A stretch of DNA of 55,924 nt from Collinsella tanakaei (lineage in GTDB: Bacteria; Actinomycetota; Coriobacteriia; Coriobacteriales; Coriobacteriaceae): NCBI RefSeq assembly GCF_016900375.1, contig NZ_JACJKB010000016.1, positions 1-55,924 of the forward strand, read 5' to 3'. The position numbers and the translations under genes were made by a program. Shown here piece by piece: positions 45,275 to 54,406 of the stretch (the first letter of the stretch is position 1; every line of letters starts with the position of its first letter). Below the pieces are notes generated by a model that saw only the letters and a list, made by a program, of their open reading frames with translations, searched no databases and was not told where the DNA came from.

Positions 45275-45473
45275 GAGGGCTCCTTTCGTATGCGGTGTGC
45301 GGGCGCCTTTGCGCTGCGCCCGCAGGTAGATGTAATGGTACTACAAGCTCATACCCGAAATGCAACCGACAAGACACCCCATACGAGAAGCACGCCGGCC
45401 CGTGATACCGACCCCGTTTTTTCGCGAACAGCGACGAACGCATGCGACCCTAAACCGAGCGATGCAGCGCAGC

Positions 45474-45670
45474 TGGATAGATTCGCCACTTTTGTACCGG
45501 TAAGGTGCCTTACCGTTCGCCATTCGGCTGCCCCTTTCGCCGTTGCGGGGGGTCTTTATCTGTCCGGTTTGACCGCTATAGCCCTATTGGCAGTATCTTG
45601 CCCCCGCATTCTGCCTGGGCAAGCAGGCTGGGCCCAAACCCAAGCGGTACAAAAGTCGCCATTTCATCCA
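45474..45670. repeat. Terminal-inverted-repeat element (family 2)
   Basis: The right end, GGTACAAAAGTCGCCATTTC followed by ATCCA, is mirrored imperfectly by the left end TGGATAGATTCGCCACTTTT followed by GTACCG. The same end sequence marks the element at 2747-2899. A nested hairpin (CGGTAAGGTGCCTTACCG) follows the left end. It fills the space between the NifU-like and OPT transporter genes. Confidence 0.7.
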
Positions 45671-45703
45671 GCCGCCCTGCTGGAACGGCAGAATGCGGCG
45701 CCG

Positions 45704-47389
45704 CTACCCCAGCAATCCGCCGGCTACGGTGGCGAACGCCACGATGACGCCCACGATGGACTCGCCGCCGAGCACACCCGAGGCCACGACGACACCCGTC
45801 TCCTCCGAGGCCTCATCATCGAGCCCGCGGGCCGCGCAGATGCGGTCGTACACCCAGCGCATCACCGCGCCGAGCACGGTGGAGATCGACATGTAGAACG
45901 GCAGGTACACGCCGAGACCGAGCATCATCGAGGGGATTCCCATGCAGTAGAGCACAGCACCCGCGGCCAAGCCGATCACGAACCCGTTGACGCTCGGAAT
46001 GCCCGAGACCATCGTCGCCACCACGTTGGCCTGCGCGGAGACGAACAGCGCATCGGTGCCGAACGCGTCGGGCCCGTAGGCGGCCACGAGCGCGACCATG
46101 ACGGCGACAGCGACGAACGTTCCCAGCACAGCGCCGATCGCCTGGCCGAACCACATGGAGCGTGGGCTCGTGCCGATGATCTGACCGGTCTTGAAATCGC
46201 TCATGACATCGCCCGCAAGGCCGCAGGCCACGGCGATGATACCCGCCACGAAGAAGAGCTGCACCTGCGTCGCCTCGGAAAACGCCGCCACGAACAGCAG
46301 CACGATCAGGCCGAAGATCTCCATGGGATCGATACCCGACTGGCCCACGGACTGCGCGCTCATGATGGCTGTCACGAACGCGAGCAGCACGACGACCACG
46401 GCAACCACGGGGCCGAGGCCGAGCGCGAAGCACACGATGAGCGCAGCGGAGGCGGCCATGAGCGCAAGCACGCCGGCGTCGTAACGCGAGATGAAGCGGG
46501 AGATGAAACCGGGCTCGCCCTGCGTGCCCTCGGAACCGTCCTTCGTCTGGGCCGTCCTGAGGCGCGCGCGGCGCACAAGCGGCACCACGATGTCGCGCAC
46601 GACCACGCCGGCACCCGAGCCCATCATGAGCCCCATGCCGAGGCTGCTCACGATACCCTGCGCACCCGCGGCATCCCACAGCCCCACGGCGGTTCCGCCC
46701 ACGACGACGCCGAACCAGCCGACGATGGCGCCGATCGCCCAGTAGATGATCGAGCGGCGCCCAGCCAGAAAGCCCACGGCCCAGCGCATCGGCGAGTTCT
46801 GGATACCGAAGGCGACGCCCGGCACCGGCACCTGCGCCACGAGCGACGGCATGAGACCGAGCACGTCGCGAACCACGCACCACAGGCCCGCCACGGCCAT
46901 CGAACCGAAGAGCTTTCGGCCCGTCGAGCCGCCGGCGCGGCTGGCGAGCAGCGTCTCGGCGGCAGCGGTACCGATGGGATACTCCAGGTCCGACTCCTCC
47001 ACGAAGTGCCGCTGGATAAGCGCCGTGCACACGAGGCCGAGCAGCGTGCCGGCAAGCGCCACGGCGAGCATCTCGCCCCAGCCCACCTGGTCGGTGAGGC
47101 CGAGCATCCAGATACCCGGGATGGTAAAGGCCAGACCGCCCGCTACCATGGAGCCGGCGGACATGATGACCTGGGTGATATTCGCTTCGTTGAGAGATGT
47201 CCTTCCCACCGCGCGCAGCAGTACGAGCGCGGTGATGGACGTGAAGATGGTCGGCCACGGCAGGGAACCCATCTTGAGGGCGGTGTACACCGAGGACGCC
47301 GTGATGATGACGCAGCCGATGCAGCCGATCAGGATGCCGGCGGCAGACAGCTGCCCGCGCAGGCCCGCGCGGTCGCTCGTAGAGCTCAT
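45704..47389 (-). CDS. OPT family oligopeptide transporter
   Basis: 561 aa, about 14-15 membrane helices. Family segments visible are NEANITQVIMSAGSMVAGGL and DLEYPIGTAAAETL near the N-terminal third and GDVMSDFKTGQIIGTSPRSM in the C-terminal half. Members import small peptides or metal chelates by ion coupling; the substrate is not evident. The start at 47389 has GAAGGAG six bases upstream; a longer start 11 codons earlier overlaps that site. It is divergent from coaX, and a perfect TATAAT (minus, 47461-47456) lies 67 bp upstream, partly beside a long palindrome. Confidence 0.88.
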   Translation of the reverse strand: MSSTSDRAGLRGQLSAAGILIGCIGCVIITASSVYTALKMGSLPWPTIFTSITALVLLRAVGRTSLNEANITQVIMSAGSMVAGGLAFTIPGIWMLGLTDQVGWGEMLAVALAGTLLGLVCTALIQRHFVEESDLEYPIGTAAAETLLASRAGGSTGRKLFGSMAVAGLWCVVRDVLGLMPSLVAQVPVPGVAFGIQNSPMRWAVGFLAGRRSIIYWAIGAIVGWFGVVVGGTAVGLWDAAGAQGIVSSLGMGLMMGSGAGVVVRDIVVPLVRRARLRTAQTKDGSEGTQGEPGFISRFISRYDAGVLALMAASAALIVCFALGLGPVVAVVVVLLAFVTAIMSAQSVGQSGIDPMEIFGLIVLLFVAAFSEATQVQLFFVAGIIAVACGLAGDVMSDFKTGQIIGTSPRSMWFGQAIGAVLGTFVAVAVMVALVAAYGPDAFGTDALFVSAQANVVATMVSGIPSVNGFVIGLAAGAVLYCMGIPSMMLGLGVYLPFYMSISTVLGAVMRWVYDRICAARGLDDEASEETGVVVASGVLGGESIVGVIVAFATVAGGLLG

Positions 47390-47464
47390 TCTGTTCTCCT
47401 TCGTATATCCGCTCCCCCTCAAACCGGGAAGTCGGGTTACGGCTCGGACGCGGTGATTATATGA

Positions 47465-47537
47465 CAGTTAGGACGGGGTCAGCTGTCACAATCGCGGCAA
47501 GGCCGTAAGATTGTGACAGCTGACCCCGTCCTAACTG
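47465..47537. repeat. 29-bp-arm palindrome in a divergent promoter region
   Basis: CAGTTAGGACGGGGTCAGCT continuing to ATC (47465-47493) is perfectly mirrored at 47509-47537 across a 15-base loop. It lies between the divergent OPT and coaX genes, ending 15 bp before the coaX start, so it would be transcribed in the coaX leader and covers the -35 side of the likely OPT promoter. Confidence 0.9.
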
Positions 47538-47552
47538 CCATGAAGGAGAGCT

Positions 47553-48338
47553 ATGGGTGCTGTGCTGACCGTTGATGTGGGAAACACCACCACGCGCTTC
47601 GGGTTGTTTGCCGTAGATGGCTCCGCGCCCGAGCTCGTGGGCTCCTGCGAGTTCACCACGCTTTCGCCCCTCACCCGCGACGAGGCGCGCGCGCAGATCG
47701 CCCAGGCACTCGTGCTGATGGGCGAAGGCAGCGCCGGCGGTGCCATCCTCTCGTGCGTCATCCCCTCGCTGACCGACACCTGGCGGCAGGCCCTTGCAGC
47801 CGCGAGCGACACCAAGCCCCTCGTGGTAGGTCCAGGCCTTAAGTCCGGCGTGCAGATGAAATACGACGACCCGTCTGAGGTGGGCCCCGACCGCGTGGCG
47901 GATGTCGTCGCCGCACGCGCAGCCTATGGCACCCCGGCTATCGTGGTCGATCTGGGAACGACGACGAACTTCGAGGCCATCGACGAGCACGGCGCGTTCG
48001 CAGGCGGCATCATCGCGCCCGGCGCGGCACTCGGCGCGCGCTCGCTCGCGCAGGCGGCGGCGCGCCTGCCCATCATCGAGCTGCGGGCGCCCAAGCGCGT
48101 TATCGGGCGCAGCACGCGGGCGGCCATGCAGTCCGGCGTGGTGCTCGGCGAGGTCGCGCGCATCGATGGCCTGCTCGACGCGATGGTCGCCGAGATGAGC
48201 TGCGCCACGGAGCCGCAGGTCATCATCACCGGCGACGGTGCGGCCACCATCGCCGCCCTGCTGAGGCACACGGCTACCGTCGACGACACCCTCACGCTGC
48301 GCGGCCTCGCCCTCCTCTGGACGGCGAACCAGCGCTAG
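47553..48338 (+). CDS. coaX: Type III pantothenate kinase
   Basis: 261 aa. The ASKHA-fold phosphate motif DVGNTTTRFGLF (8-19), the GPDRVADVVAA segment (about 111-121) and VVDLGTTTNFEAID (about 130-143) identify CoaX. It phosphorylates pantothenate, the first step of coenzyme A synthesis, and needs a monovalent cation such as K+. AAGGAG lies six bases before the ATG. It is the only CoA gene here and faces the 2-hydroxyacyl-CoA dehydratase-like gene across a long palindrome. Confidence 0.96.
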   Translation: MGAVLTVDVGNTTTRFGLFAVDGSAPELVGSCEFTTLSPLTRDEARAQIAQALVLMGEGSAGGAILSCVIPSLTDTWRQALAAASDTKPLVVGPGLKSGVQMKYDDPSEVGPDRVADVVAARAAYGTPAIVVDLGTTTNFEAIDEHGAFAGGIIAPGAALGARSLAQAAARLPIIELRAPKRVIGRSTRAAMQSGVVLGEVARIDGLLDAMVAEMSCATEPQVIITGDGAATIAALLRHTATVDDTLTLRGLALLWTANQR

Positions 48339-48359
48339 TCAAAAGCTATGACAGGTGGG

Positions 48360-48457
48360 CTGTCCACTTTCAGGACGGAGATGTTTTCGGACACCCGACG
48401 CGGGCCGGCCGGCCCGCGTCGGGTGTCCGAAAACATCTCCGTCCTGAAAGTGGACAG
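48360..48457. repeat. Perfect 98-bp palindrome between convergent genes
   Basis: Bases 48360-48408 are the exact reverse complement of 48409-48457 with no loop; the outer bases read CTGTCCACTTTCAGGACGG. Imperfect pairing continues outward to TGACAGG (48349) and CCTGTCA (48464). It begins 22 bp after the coaX stop, and the convergent dehydratase-like gene ends 66 bp beyond it. It would form an extremely stable 3' hairpin on both transcripts. Confidence 0.92.
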
Positions 48458-48522
48458 CCTGTCACGAAAGGGCCGCCCCGAAGGACGGCCCTCATATGCA
48501 AGCTGTCTTTGTGGCGGGAAGG

Positions 48523-51500
48523 CTACTTCTTCCCCATGAGGCGATCGGCCACGGCGGCAACGGCCTCGTCGCTCACCGCACCGCAGGCGGTGCAGCTGCC
48601 CGAGGCGCCCTCGTCCTCGCCATGGTGCGGACGGAACTTGGAGTCGACCGCGTCCATCTCGAGCGGCTTGATGTGCTCCAGCGTGAAGCCCTTGCCCGCG
48701 CGCATGTTCTCCTTGGCAACCGAGATCATGAGCTTGATGCGGTTCAGCTGGTTCACCTCGGACGCACCCGGGTCGTAGTCGACGGCCACGATGTTGCTCT
48801 CGGGGTGCAGGCGGCGCAGCTCCTTGATCACCGCCTTGCCCACCACGTGGTTGGGCAGGCAGGCGAAGGGCTGCGTGCAGATGATGTTCGGTGCGCCGTG
48901 GTCGATGAGGTCGAGCATCTCGGCCGTGAGCAGCCAACCCTCGCCCATGTTGTTGCACAGGCTGAGCACCGTGTTGGCCTTCTCGGCCATGACGGAGATA
49001 GGCTCGGGGCGCTCGAAGCGGCTGGACTTCTCCAGCAGGTCGTCGACCGGCTTGCGCATCCAGTCAACCGCGGCGATGGCGGCATCCATGGCGGCACGCG
49101 ACGCTGCCGAGCTGCCGAGCTCGTCCTTCTGCACCTTGGCGTTGCTCATCGAGTACAGGAAGAAGTCGAGCAGACCCGGGACCACGGCCTCGCAGCCCTC
49201 GTTCTCGATGACCTCGACCACGTGGTTGTTCGCGGTGGGATGGAACTTGACGAGGATCTCGCCGACCACGCCCACGCGCGGCTTGGTGCCCTCGCCCACG
49301 AGCGGCATGGTGTCGAAGGCGCGGATGGCCTCGCGCGCGAGCTTCGTGAAGCTGCGACGCGTGAACTTGGGCGCAAGCTGGCGAGCGCGCGCCATGTACT
49401 CCTCGAACAGCGCGTTAGCGGCGCCCGGCGTCACCTCGTAGGGACGGCAGCGGTAGAGCATCTGCATCATCACGTCGCCGAACAGCACGCAGTACACCGC
49501 GGCCTTGAGCAGGCCGGGCGACAGCTTGAAGCCGGGGTTGGACTCGTCGAGCTTCACGGCGGCCAGGCTGATCACGGGAATCTCGGGGTGGCCGGACTCG
49601 CGCAGCGCCTTGCGGATGAGCGCGATGTAGTTGGTGGCGCGGCAACCGCCGCCGGTCTGCGAGATGATCACGGCGGTCTTCGACAGGTCGTAGCGGCCGC
49701 TCTCGATGGCCTCCATGATCTGGCCGGTCACGAGGATCGACGGATAGCAGATGTCGTTGTTCACATAGCGCAGGCCGGCCTCGACGGCGCCTCGATCGGT
49801 GGAGGGCAGAAGCTCGAAGTTGTAGCCGCCCGCCTTCATGACCTCCTTCACCAGGTCGAAGTGGATGGGCGCCATCTGCGGGCACAGGATGGTGTAACCC
49901 GCATCGCGCATCTCCTCGGTGAAGGGCACCTTCTCGAAGGCGGCGGAGTTGGCGCGGCGCTGAGCGGAGAGCGCGTACTTGTGCGTGGAGAACGCCGGGG
50001 CGTCAGCGCTCGGCGCCACGGGCGCGGCGTCGCCCTGCTTGTAGTCCTCGCCGGCAGCCGCGGCAGCGGCGGCGCGCTCGGCCTCCTGGTCCTTGAGCGC
50101 GGCCATAAGCGAGCGGATGCGGATGCGCGCCGCGCCGAGGTTCGAAACCTCGTCGATCTTCAGCACGGTGTAGATCTTGCCGGAGCCCTCGAGGATCTCC
50201 TGCACCTGGTCGGTGGTGAGCGCGTCCAGGCCGCAGCCGAAGGAGTTCAGCTGAATGAGGTCGAGGTCGTTGCGCAACGTGACCAGCTTGGCCGCACGGT
50301 ACAGGCGGCTGTGGAACATCCACTGGTCCACGACGCGGATGGGACGGTCGGGCTTCACGAGGTGCGCCACGGAGTCCTCGGTCAGCACCGCGAAGCCGAA
50401 GCTCGAGATGAGCTCGGGCAGCGCGTGGTTGATCTCGGGGTCGTTGTGGTAGGGGCGCCCGGCGAGCACGATACCGTGGCCGCCGTGCTCCTCGATCCAG
50501 TTGATGGCCTCCTCGCCCATGGTCTGGATCTGCTCATGGAAGGCGGCATCGGCCTCGTAGGCGGCGTTCACCGCGGCGTCGATTTCGGAGCGGGTGATCT
50601 TGGGTCCGCGCACACGGCCGCGACCGGCCTCGGCGTCGGCCACGCGCTCGACGGCGATGAGCTCGTACAGGCGGCGCTTGAGCTCGACCTTGTCGTGGTA
50701 GGGCACGAACGGGTACATGAACTCGACGTTCTTGGCGGCGATGTCGTCGATGTTCAGGCCGAGCGCCGTCGGGTAGCTCATGACGATGGGGCAGTTGTAG
50801 CAGTTGCCCGCGGCCTCGTCCTCCTTGCGCTCCCAGCGGATGCAGGGCATCCAGATGAAGTCGACGTCCTTGTCGATCAGGTTCATGATGTGGCCGTGGG
50901 AAAGCTTGGCCGGATAGCACACGGACTCCGACGGCATGGACTCGATGCCCGCCTCGTAGACCTTCTTGCTCGAGTTGTCCGACAGCACCACGCGGAAGCC
51001 CAGCTTGGTGAAGAACGTGTGCCAGAACGGGTAGTTCTCGTACATGTTGAGCGCGCGGGGCAGGCCGACCGTACCGCGCGGGGCGTCGGCCTCGTCGAGC
51101 ACGGGACGGTTGAACAGCAGCTCGTTCTTCTTGGCGAAGAGGTTCGGCGCCTCGGTCTTGGCCTTCTTGTGGCCCGCGCCCTTCTCGCAGCGGTTGCCGG
51201 TGATAAAGCGACGGCCGCCGCCGAAGTCGTTGATGGTGAGCAGGCAGTTGTTGGAGCAACGGCCGCAACGGGCATGCTTCTGGGTCACGGTCAGACGGGC
51301 GATCTCGTCGGCCGAAAGGATGGCTGAAGTGCCCGTCTCGCCCGCGCGGTCGCGCGCGAGCAGCGCGGCACCGTAGGCGCCCATGCAGCCGGCGATGTCG
51401 GGACGGATGGCGTTGACGCCCGTGAGCTGCTCGAAGGCGCGCAGGGTCGCGTCGGACATGAAGGTGCCGCCCTGGACGATCACCTTCGTGCCGATCTCCT

Positions 51501-53355
51501 TGGGATCGCGCAGCTTGATGACCTTGAACAGCGCGTTCTTGATGACGGAGTACGACAGGCCGGCGGCGATGTCGCCCACCGTCGCGCCCTCCTTCTGCGC
51601 CTGCTTGACGCGGGAGTTCATGAACACCGTGCAGCGGCTGCCCAGGTCGACCGGGTTCTTGGCGCGGATGGCCTCGTCGGCAAACGCGCGCACGTCCATG
51701 TTCATGGACACCGCGAAGCTCTCGATGAAGCTGCCGCAACCCGAGGAGCAGGCCTCGTTCAGCATGATGTGCTCGATGACGCCATCGCGCACGCGCAGGC
51801 ACTTCATGTCCTGGCCGCCGATGTCCAGGATGAACTCGACACCCGGCAGGAAGGCCTTGGCGCCGCGCAGGTGCGCCACGGTCTCGATCTCGCCCGAGTC
51901 GGCCTTGAGCGCCTCGATGAGCAGGGCCTCGCCGTAGCCGGTCGTGGTCACGTGGCCGATGGTGCAGCCCGCGGGGATGTGCTCGTAGAAGTCGGCCATG
52001 ATGGTCTTGGCCGTGCCCAGGATGTCGCCGTTGTTGTTGCCGTACCAGGTGTGAAGCAGCTGGCCGTCCTCGCCGACCATGGCCGCCTTCATCGTGGTGG
52101 AGCCGGCGTCGATGCCGATAAACACTCGGCCGCCCGCATAGCTCGCAAGGTCGCCCTTGGGCACGACCTCGGTGTCGTGACGCTCCTTGAAGGCGCGGTA
52201 TGCCTCATCGTCGGCAAAGAGCGGGTCAAGGCGCGCGACCTCGGAACCCTGGGTGTCGCCCAGCGAGTCGATGGCGGCGATGAGCTCGGGGAAGGTCGAG
52301 AGCTTGTTGGACTCGTGCGCCATGGCCGCGCCGCTCGCCACGAACAGGTGCGCGTTCTCGGGCACGATGCGGTGCTCCTCGTCGAGCTCGAGCGTGATGT
52401 AGAAGCGCTTGCGCAGCTCGGAGAGGTACTGCAGCGGACCGCCCAGGAAGGCGACGTTGCCGCGGATGGGACGGCCGCACGCGAGGCCCGAGATGGTCTG
52501 CGTGACGACGGCCTGGAAGATCGAGGCAGCGACGTCCTCGGGACGGGCGCCCTCGTTCAACAGCGGCTGCACGTCGGTCTTGGCGAAAACGCCGCAGCGG
52601 CTGGCGATGGGATAGATGGTGGTCGCACCCTTTGCGAGCTCGTTCAGGCCGGAGGCGTCGGTGTGCAGCAGCGTCGCCATCTGGTCGATGAACGCGCCCG
52701 TGCCGCCGGCGCAGGTGCCGTTCATGCGCTGCTCGATGCCGTGGTCGAAGTAGATGATCTTGGCGTCCTCGCCGCCGAGCTCGATGGCGACATCGGTGGC
52801 GGGGATGAGCGTCTCGACGGCGCGCTTGGAGGCGATGACCTCCTGCACGAACTCGAGGCCGAGCCACTGCGACAGGAGCAGGCCGCCCGAACCGGTGATG
52901 GCGCAGGTCATGGGCGTGCGCTTGAGCAGGCCGGAGGCACCCACGAACAGGTCGCGCGCGCAGGCGCGCACGTCGGTGTGGTGGCGCTGGTACTTGGCGT
53001 ACACGATGCGGTTGTCGTCGTTCAACACCGCGAGCTTGACCGTCGTGGAGCCCACGTCGATGCCGAGGTGGAGGGTGCCGTAGGCCTCCTCCGGCGCCCA
53101 GAGGGCGCCGGACGGAATCTCGACCTGAGCGGCCTTGTCAGATGCCGCACCTTGCCCTTCAATCGTCGGTCGCCGCACGTCAGGCGTGCTCCCTCCTCTT
53201 TCAGGGCAATCTGCGGCATCTGACAAGGCCGTCTCCGTAGTAGAAGTGACAGGTGTAGGGGTTTCCATGCTCGAAATAGCGGGCGCGGGGGTCTGCGTGG
53301 TTGTGGATTCGGGCTCGTTGGCGGGGTCGGCCTTTTTCTTCCTGAAGAATCCCAT
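48523..53355 (-). CDS. Giant tandem activase/2-hydroxyacyl-CoA dehydratase-related protein
   Basis: 1610 aa. A Pro/Thr-rich, probably disordered N-terminus (1-90) is followed by two ASKHA activase domains. The first (about 95-350) has GIDVGSTTVKLAVL, GTCAGGTGAF (Cys215) and SRCGVFAKTD (Cys254); the second (about 410-675) has GIDAGSTTMKAAMV, ACSSGCGSF and SRCTVF. The cysteines match the bridging [4Fe-4S] ligands of HgdC-type activators. A Cys motif CGRCSNNC (697-704), a DUF2229 part (about 780-1000) and an HgdB-like dehydratase part (about 1150-1500) follow. Activase and dehydratase-like functions thus sit in one chain, suggesting an ATP-driven low-potential reductase; the substrate is unknown. 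The tail has CTACG. GAGGAG lies seven bases before the ATG. It is two bases behind the tetR gene. Confidence 0.9.
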   Translation of the reverse strand: MGFFRKKKADPANEPESTTTQTPAPAISSMETPTPVTSTTETALSDAADCPERGGSTPDVRRPTIEGQGAASDKAAQVEIPSGALWAPEEAYGTLHLGIDVGSTTVKLAVLNDDNRIVYAKYQRHHTDVRACARDLFVGASGLLKRTPMTCAITGSGGLLLSQWLGLEFVQEVIASKRAVETLIPATDVAIELGGEDAKIIYFDHGIEQRMNGTCAGGTGAFIDQMATLLHTDASGLNELAKGATTIYPIASRCGVFAKTDVQPLLNEGARPEDVAASIFQAVVTQTISGLACGRPIRGNVAFLGGPLQYLSELRKRFYITLELDEEHRIVPENAHLFVASGAAMAHESNKLSTFPELIAAIDSLGDTQGSEVARLDPLFADDEAYRAFKERHDTEVVPKGDLASYAGGRVFIGIDAGSTTMKAAMVGEDGQLLHTWYGNNNGDILGTAKTIMADFYEHIPAGCTIGHVTTTGYGEALLIEALKADSGEIETVAHLRGAKAFLPGVEFILDIGGQDMKCLRVRDGVIEHIMLNEACSSGCGSFIESFAVSMNMDVRAFADEAIRAKNPVDLGSRCTVFMNSRVKQAQKEGATVGDIAAGLSYSVIKNALFKVIKLRDPKEIGTKVIVQGGTFMSDATLRAFEQLTGVNAIRPDIAGCMGAYGAALLARDRAGETGTSAILSADEIARLTVTQKHARCGRCSNNCLLTINDFGGGRRFITGNRCEKGAGHKKAKTEAPNLFAKKNELLFNRPVLDEADAPRGTVGLPRALNMYENYPFWHTFFTKLGFRVVLSDNSSKKVYEAGIESMPSESVCYPAKLSHGHIMNLIDKDVDFIWMPCIRWERKEDEAAGNCYNCPIVMSYPTALGLNIDDIAAKNVEFMYPFVPYHDKVELKRRLYELIAVERVADAEAGRGRVRGPKITRSEIDAAVNAAYEADAAFHEQIQTMGEEAINWIEEHGGHGIVLAGRPYHNDPEINHALPELISSFGFAVLTEDSVAHLVKPDRPIRVVDQWMFHSRLYRAAKLVTLRNDLDLIQLNSFGCGLDALTTDQVQEILEGSGKIYTVLKIDEVSNLGAARIRIRSLMAALKDQEAERAAAAAAAGEDYKQGDAAPVAPSADAPAFSTHKYALSAQRRANSAAFEKVPFTEEMRDAGYTILCPQMAPIHFDLVKEVMKAGGYNFELLPSTDRGAVEAGLRYVNNDICYPSILVTGQIMEAIESGRYDLSKTAVIISQTGGGCRATNYIALIRKALRESGHPEIPVISLAAVKLDESNPGFKLSPGLLKAAVYCVLFGDVMMQMLYRCRPYEVTPGAANALFEEYMARARQLAPKFTRRSFTKLAREAIRAFDTMPLVGEGTKPRVGVVGEILVKFHPTANNHVVEVIENEGCEAVVPGLLDFFLYSMSNAKVQKDELGSSAASRAAMDAAIAAVDWMRKPVDDLLEKSSRFERPEPISVMAEKANTVLSLCNNMGEGWLLTAEMLDLIDHGAPNIICTQPFACLPNHVVGKAVIKELRRLHPESNIVAVDYDPGASEVNQLNRIKLMISVAKENMRAGKGFTLEHIKPLEMDAVDSKFRPHHGEDEGASGSCTACGAVSDEAVAAVADRLMGKK

Positions 53356-53357
53356 GG

Positions 53358-54044
53358 TTAGTTCTCCTCGGTGTCGAGTTGCAGGTTCAAAAGCTTCATG
53401 CCGTAGGCCGGCACGTTGATATCGATCGGCTTGCCATATAGGTCGCCGGGACGCACGAAGGCGATGACCGTCATGATGCGCGCCATGGTCTCGGGCGATT
53501 CCCTCAGGCCGTTTTCGAACCAGCGCTGGATCACGCCGACCTCAGCCGAGACGACATAGCTCAGGTAGTAGTCGAAAAACGACCCGAGCGCGCCCGGGAA
53601 AATGCCGGTCTGCATGCGGTCGGCAACCACCCCGCGCGCCAGGTCGATCAGCTTCTTGATGAAGGCCGGGTCGCCGCCCGGGCCGAGCAGCGATCCGATA
53701 AGCGCACGGCGATCGCGCAGGTAGCTCAGCAGCTCAACGGAGCCGGGCGCGGGCGCCAGCTCGCCGATGTTGCGGTAGAGGTCCTCGAGCGTCGCTGCGC
53801 CGATACGCGCCGTGAGCTCGCCGATATCGGCCAGAAGCGCCGCCTCAACCTGCTCGACGAAATCCGGTATGTCCTTGTAATGGGTGTAGAACGTGCGCCG
53901 TGTTAAGCCTGCCCGCTCGGTGAGCGACGCCACCGTGACGCGGGAGAGGTCCTCCCCCTCGCCAAGCTGCTGGACGAGCGCGTCGAGCAGGGCCTGCTGC
54001 GAGCGCAGCGACCGTCGGTCGCACTTGAAATCGGTCTGTGGCAT
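53358..54044 (-). CDS. TetR family transcriptional regulator
   Basis: 228 aa. The N-terminal HTH covers about residues 10-60 (LLDALVQQLGEGEDLSRVTV, RAGLTRRTFYTHYKDIPDFV), and the rest is an all-helical ligand domain ending LLNLQLDTEEN. Its stop lies two bases before the giant activase gene, so both are in one operon and the protein is the likely local regulator, perhaps of itself as well, because a dyad sits just upstream. The start at 54044 has GAGAGGA about five bases upstream; an earlier ATG would place the start in the operator. Confidence 0.9.
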   Translation of the reverse strand: MPQTDFKCDRRSLRSQQALLDALVQQLGEGEDLSRVTVASLTERAGLTRRTFYTHYKDIPDFVEQVEAALLADIGELTARIGAATLEDLYRNIGELAPAPGSVELLSYLRDRRALIGSLLGPGGDPAFIKKLIDLARGVVADRMQTGIFPGALGSFFDYYLSYVVSAEVGVIQRWFENGLRESPETMARIMTVIAFVRPGDLYGKPIDINVPAYGMKLLNLQLDTEEN

Positions 54045-54066
54045 GCAGTCCTCTCGGTTGCAATTA

Positions 54067-54097
54067 CACTCAGTGTGCATTATTGCACACAGTGTGC
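54067..54097 (-). promoter_or_regulatory. Candidate TetR operator
   Basis: A perfect dyad GTGTGCA-TTAT-TGCACAC (54073-54090) inside a longer imperfect one (CACTCAGTGTGCA / TGCACACAGTG), 29 bp upstream of the tetR start. A second GTGTGCAC half-site follows at 54092-54099. Position and symmetry fit self-repression of the tetR/activase operon. Confidence 0.65.
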
Positions 54098-54130
54098 ACG
54101 ACTATTCACCGAGCACCGTCTCTGCATAAC

Positions 54131-54202
54131 CGGCCGACAAGTTCGAACCCGGCCCAACCCTGCCGGCCGGCAGGGTTGGGCCGGGTTCGAACTTGTCGGC
54201 CG
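54131..54202. repeat. Perfect 72-bp palindrome
   Basis: Bases 54131-54166 are exactly complementary to 54167-54202, without a loop; the outer arm is CGGCCGACAAGTTCGAACCC. It touches the MITE-like element at 54208 (five bases between). It lies between the tetR promoter region and the end of the membrane LuxR gene. Confidence 0.92.
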
Positions 54203-54207
54203 CAATT

Positions 54208-54367
54208 ATGAAGCCCGTTTTCAGCGAATCTTTCGGCTACCCCTCAGTAGAGCCAATCACACGGAACCTTGACACCATATCTGACCTGCGGTTTTGTAAA
54301 TCGTATTCGGCGCAGATACCCACTCTACTCGGCAGATTCGGGAAGAAACGCTGAAAACGGGCTTCAT
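54208..54367. repeat. MITE-like element, family 1, copy C
   Basis: 160 bp. The left end ATGAAGCCCGTTTTCAGCGA is followed by ATCTTTCGG, and the right end has CGCTGAAAACGGGCTTCAT. It shares with copy B the right-hand block CTCTACTCGG, and with copies A and B the terminal repeats. It is located after the membrane LuxR gene stop. Confidence 0.85.
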
Positions 54368-54406
54368 AACTATCCAGCTTGAATTCACCGGTGCCCGATT
54401 CCGCCC

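Noticed and set aside
54141-54193. GGTTCGAAC sequences that resemble a tRNA T-loop
   Set aside because: They are the two arms of a perfect palindrome; no acceptor stem, anticodon arm or D-arm can be drawn.
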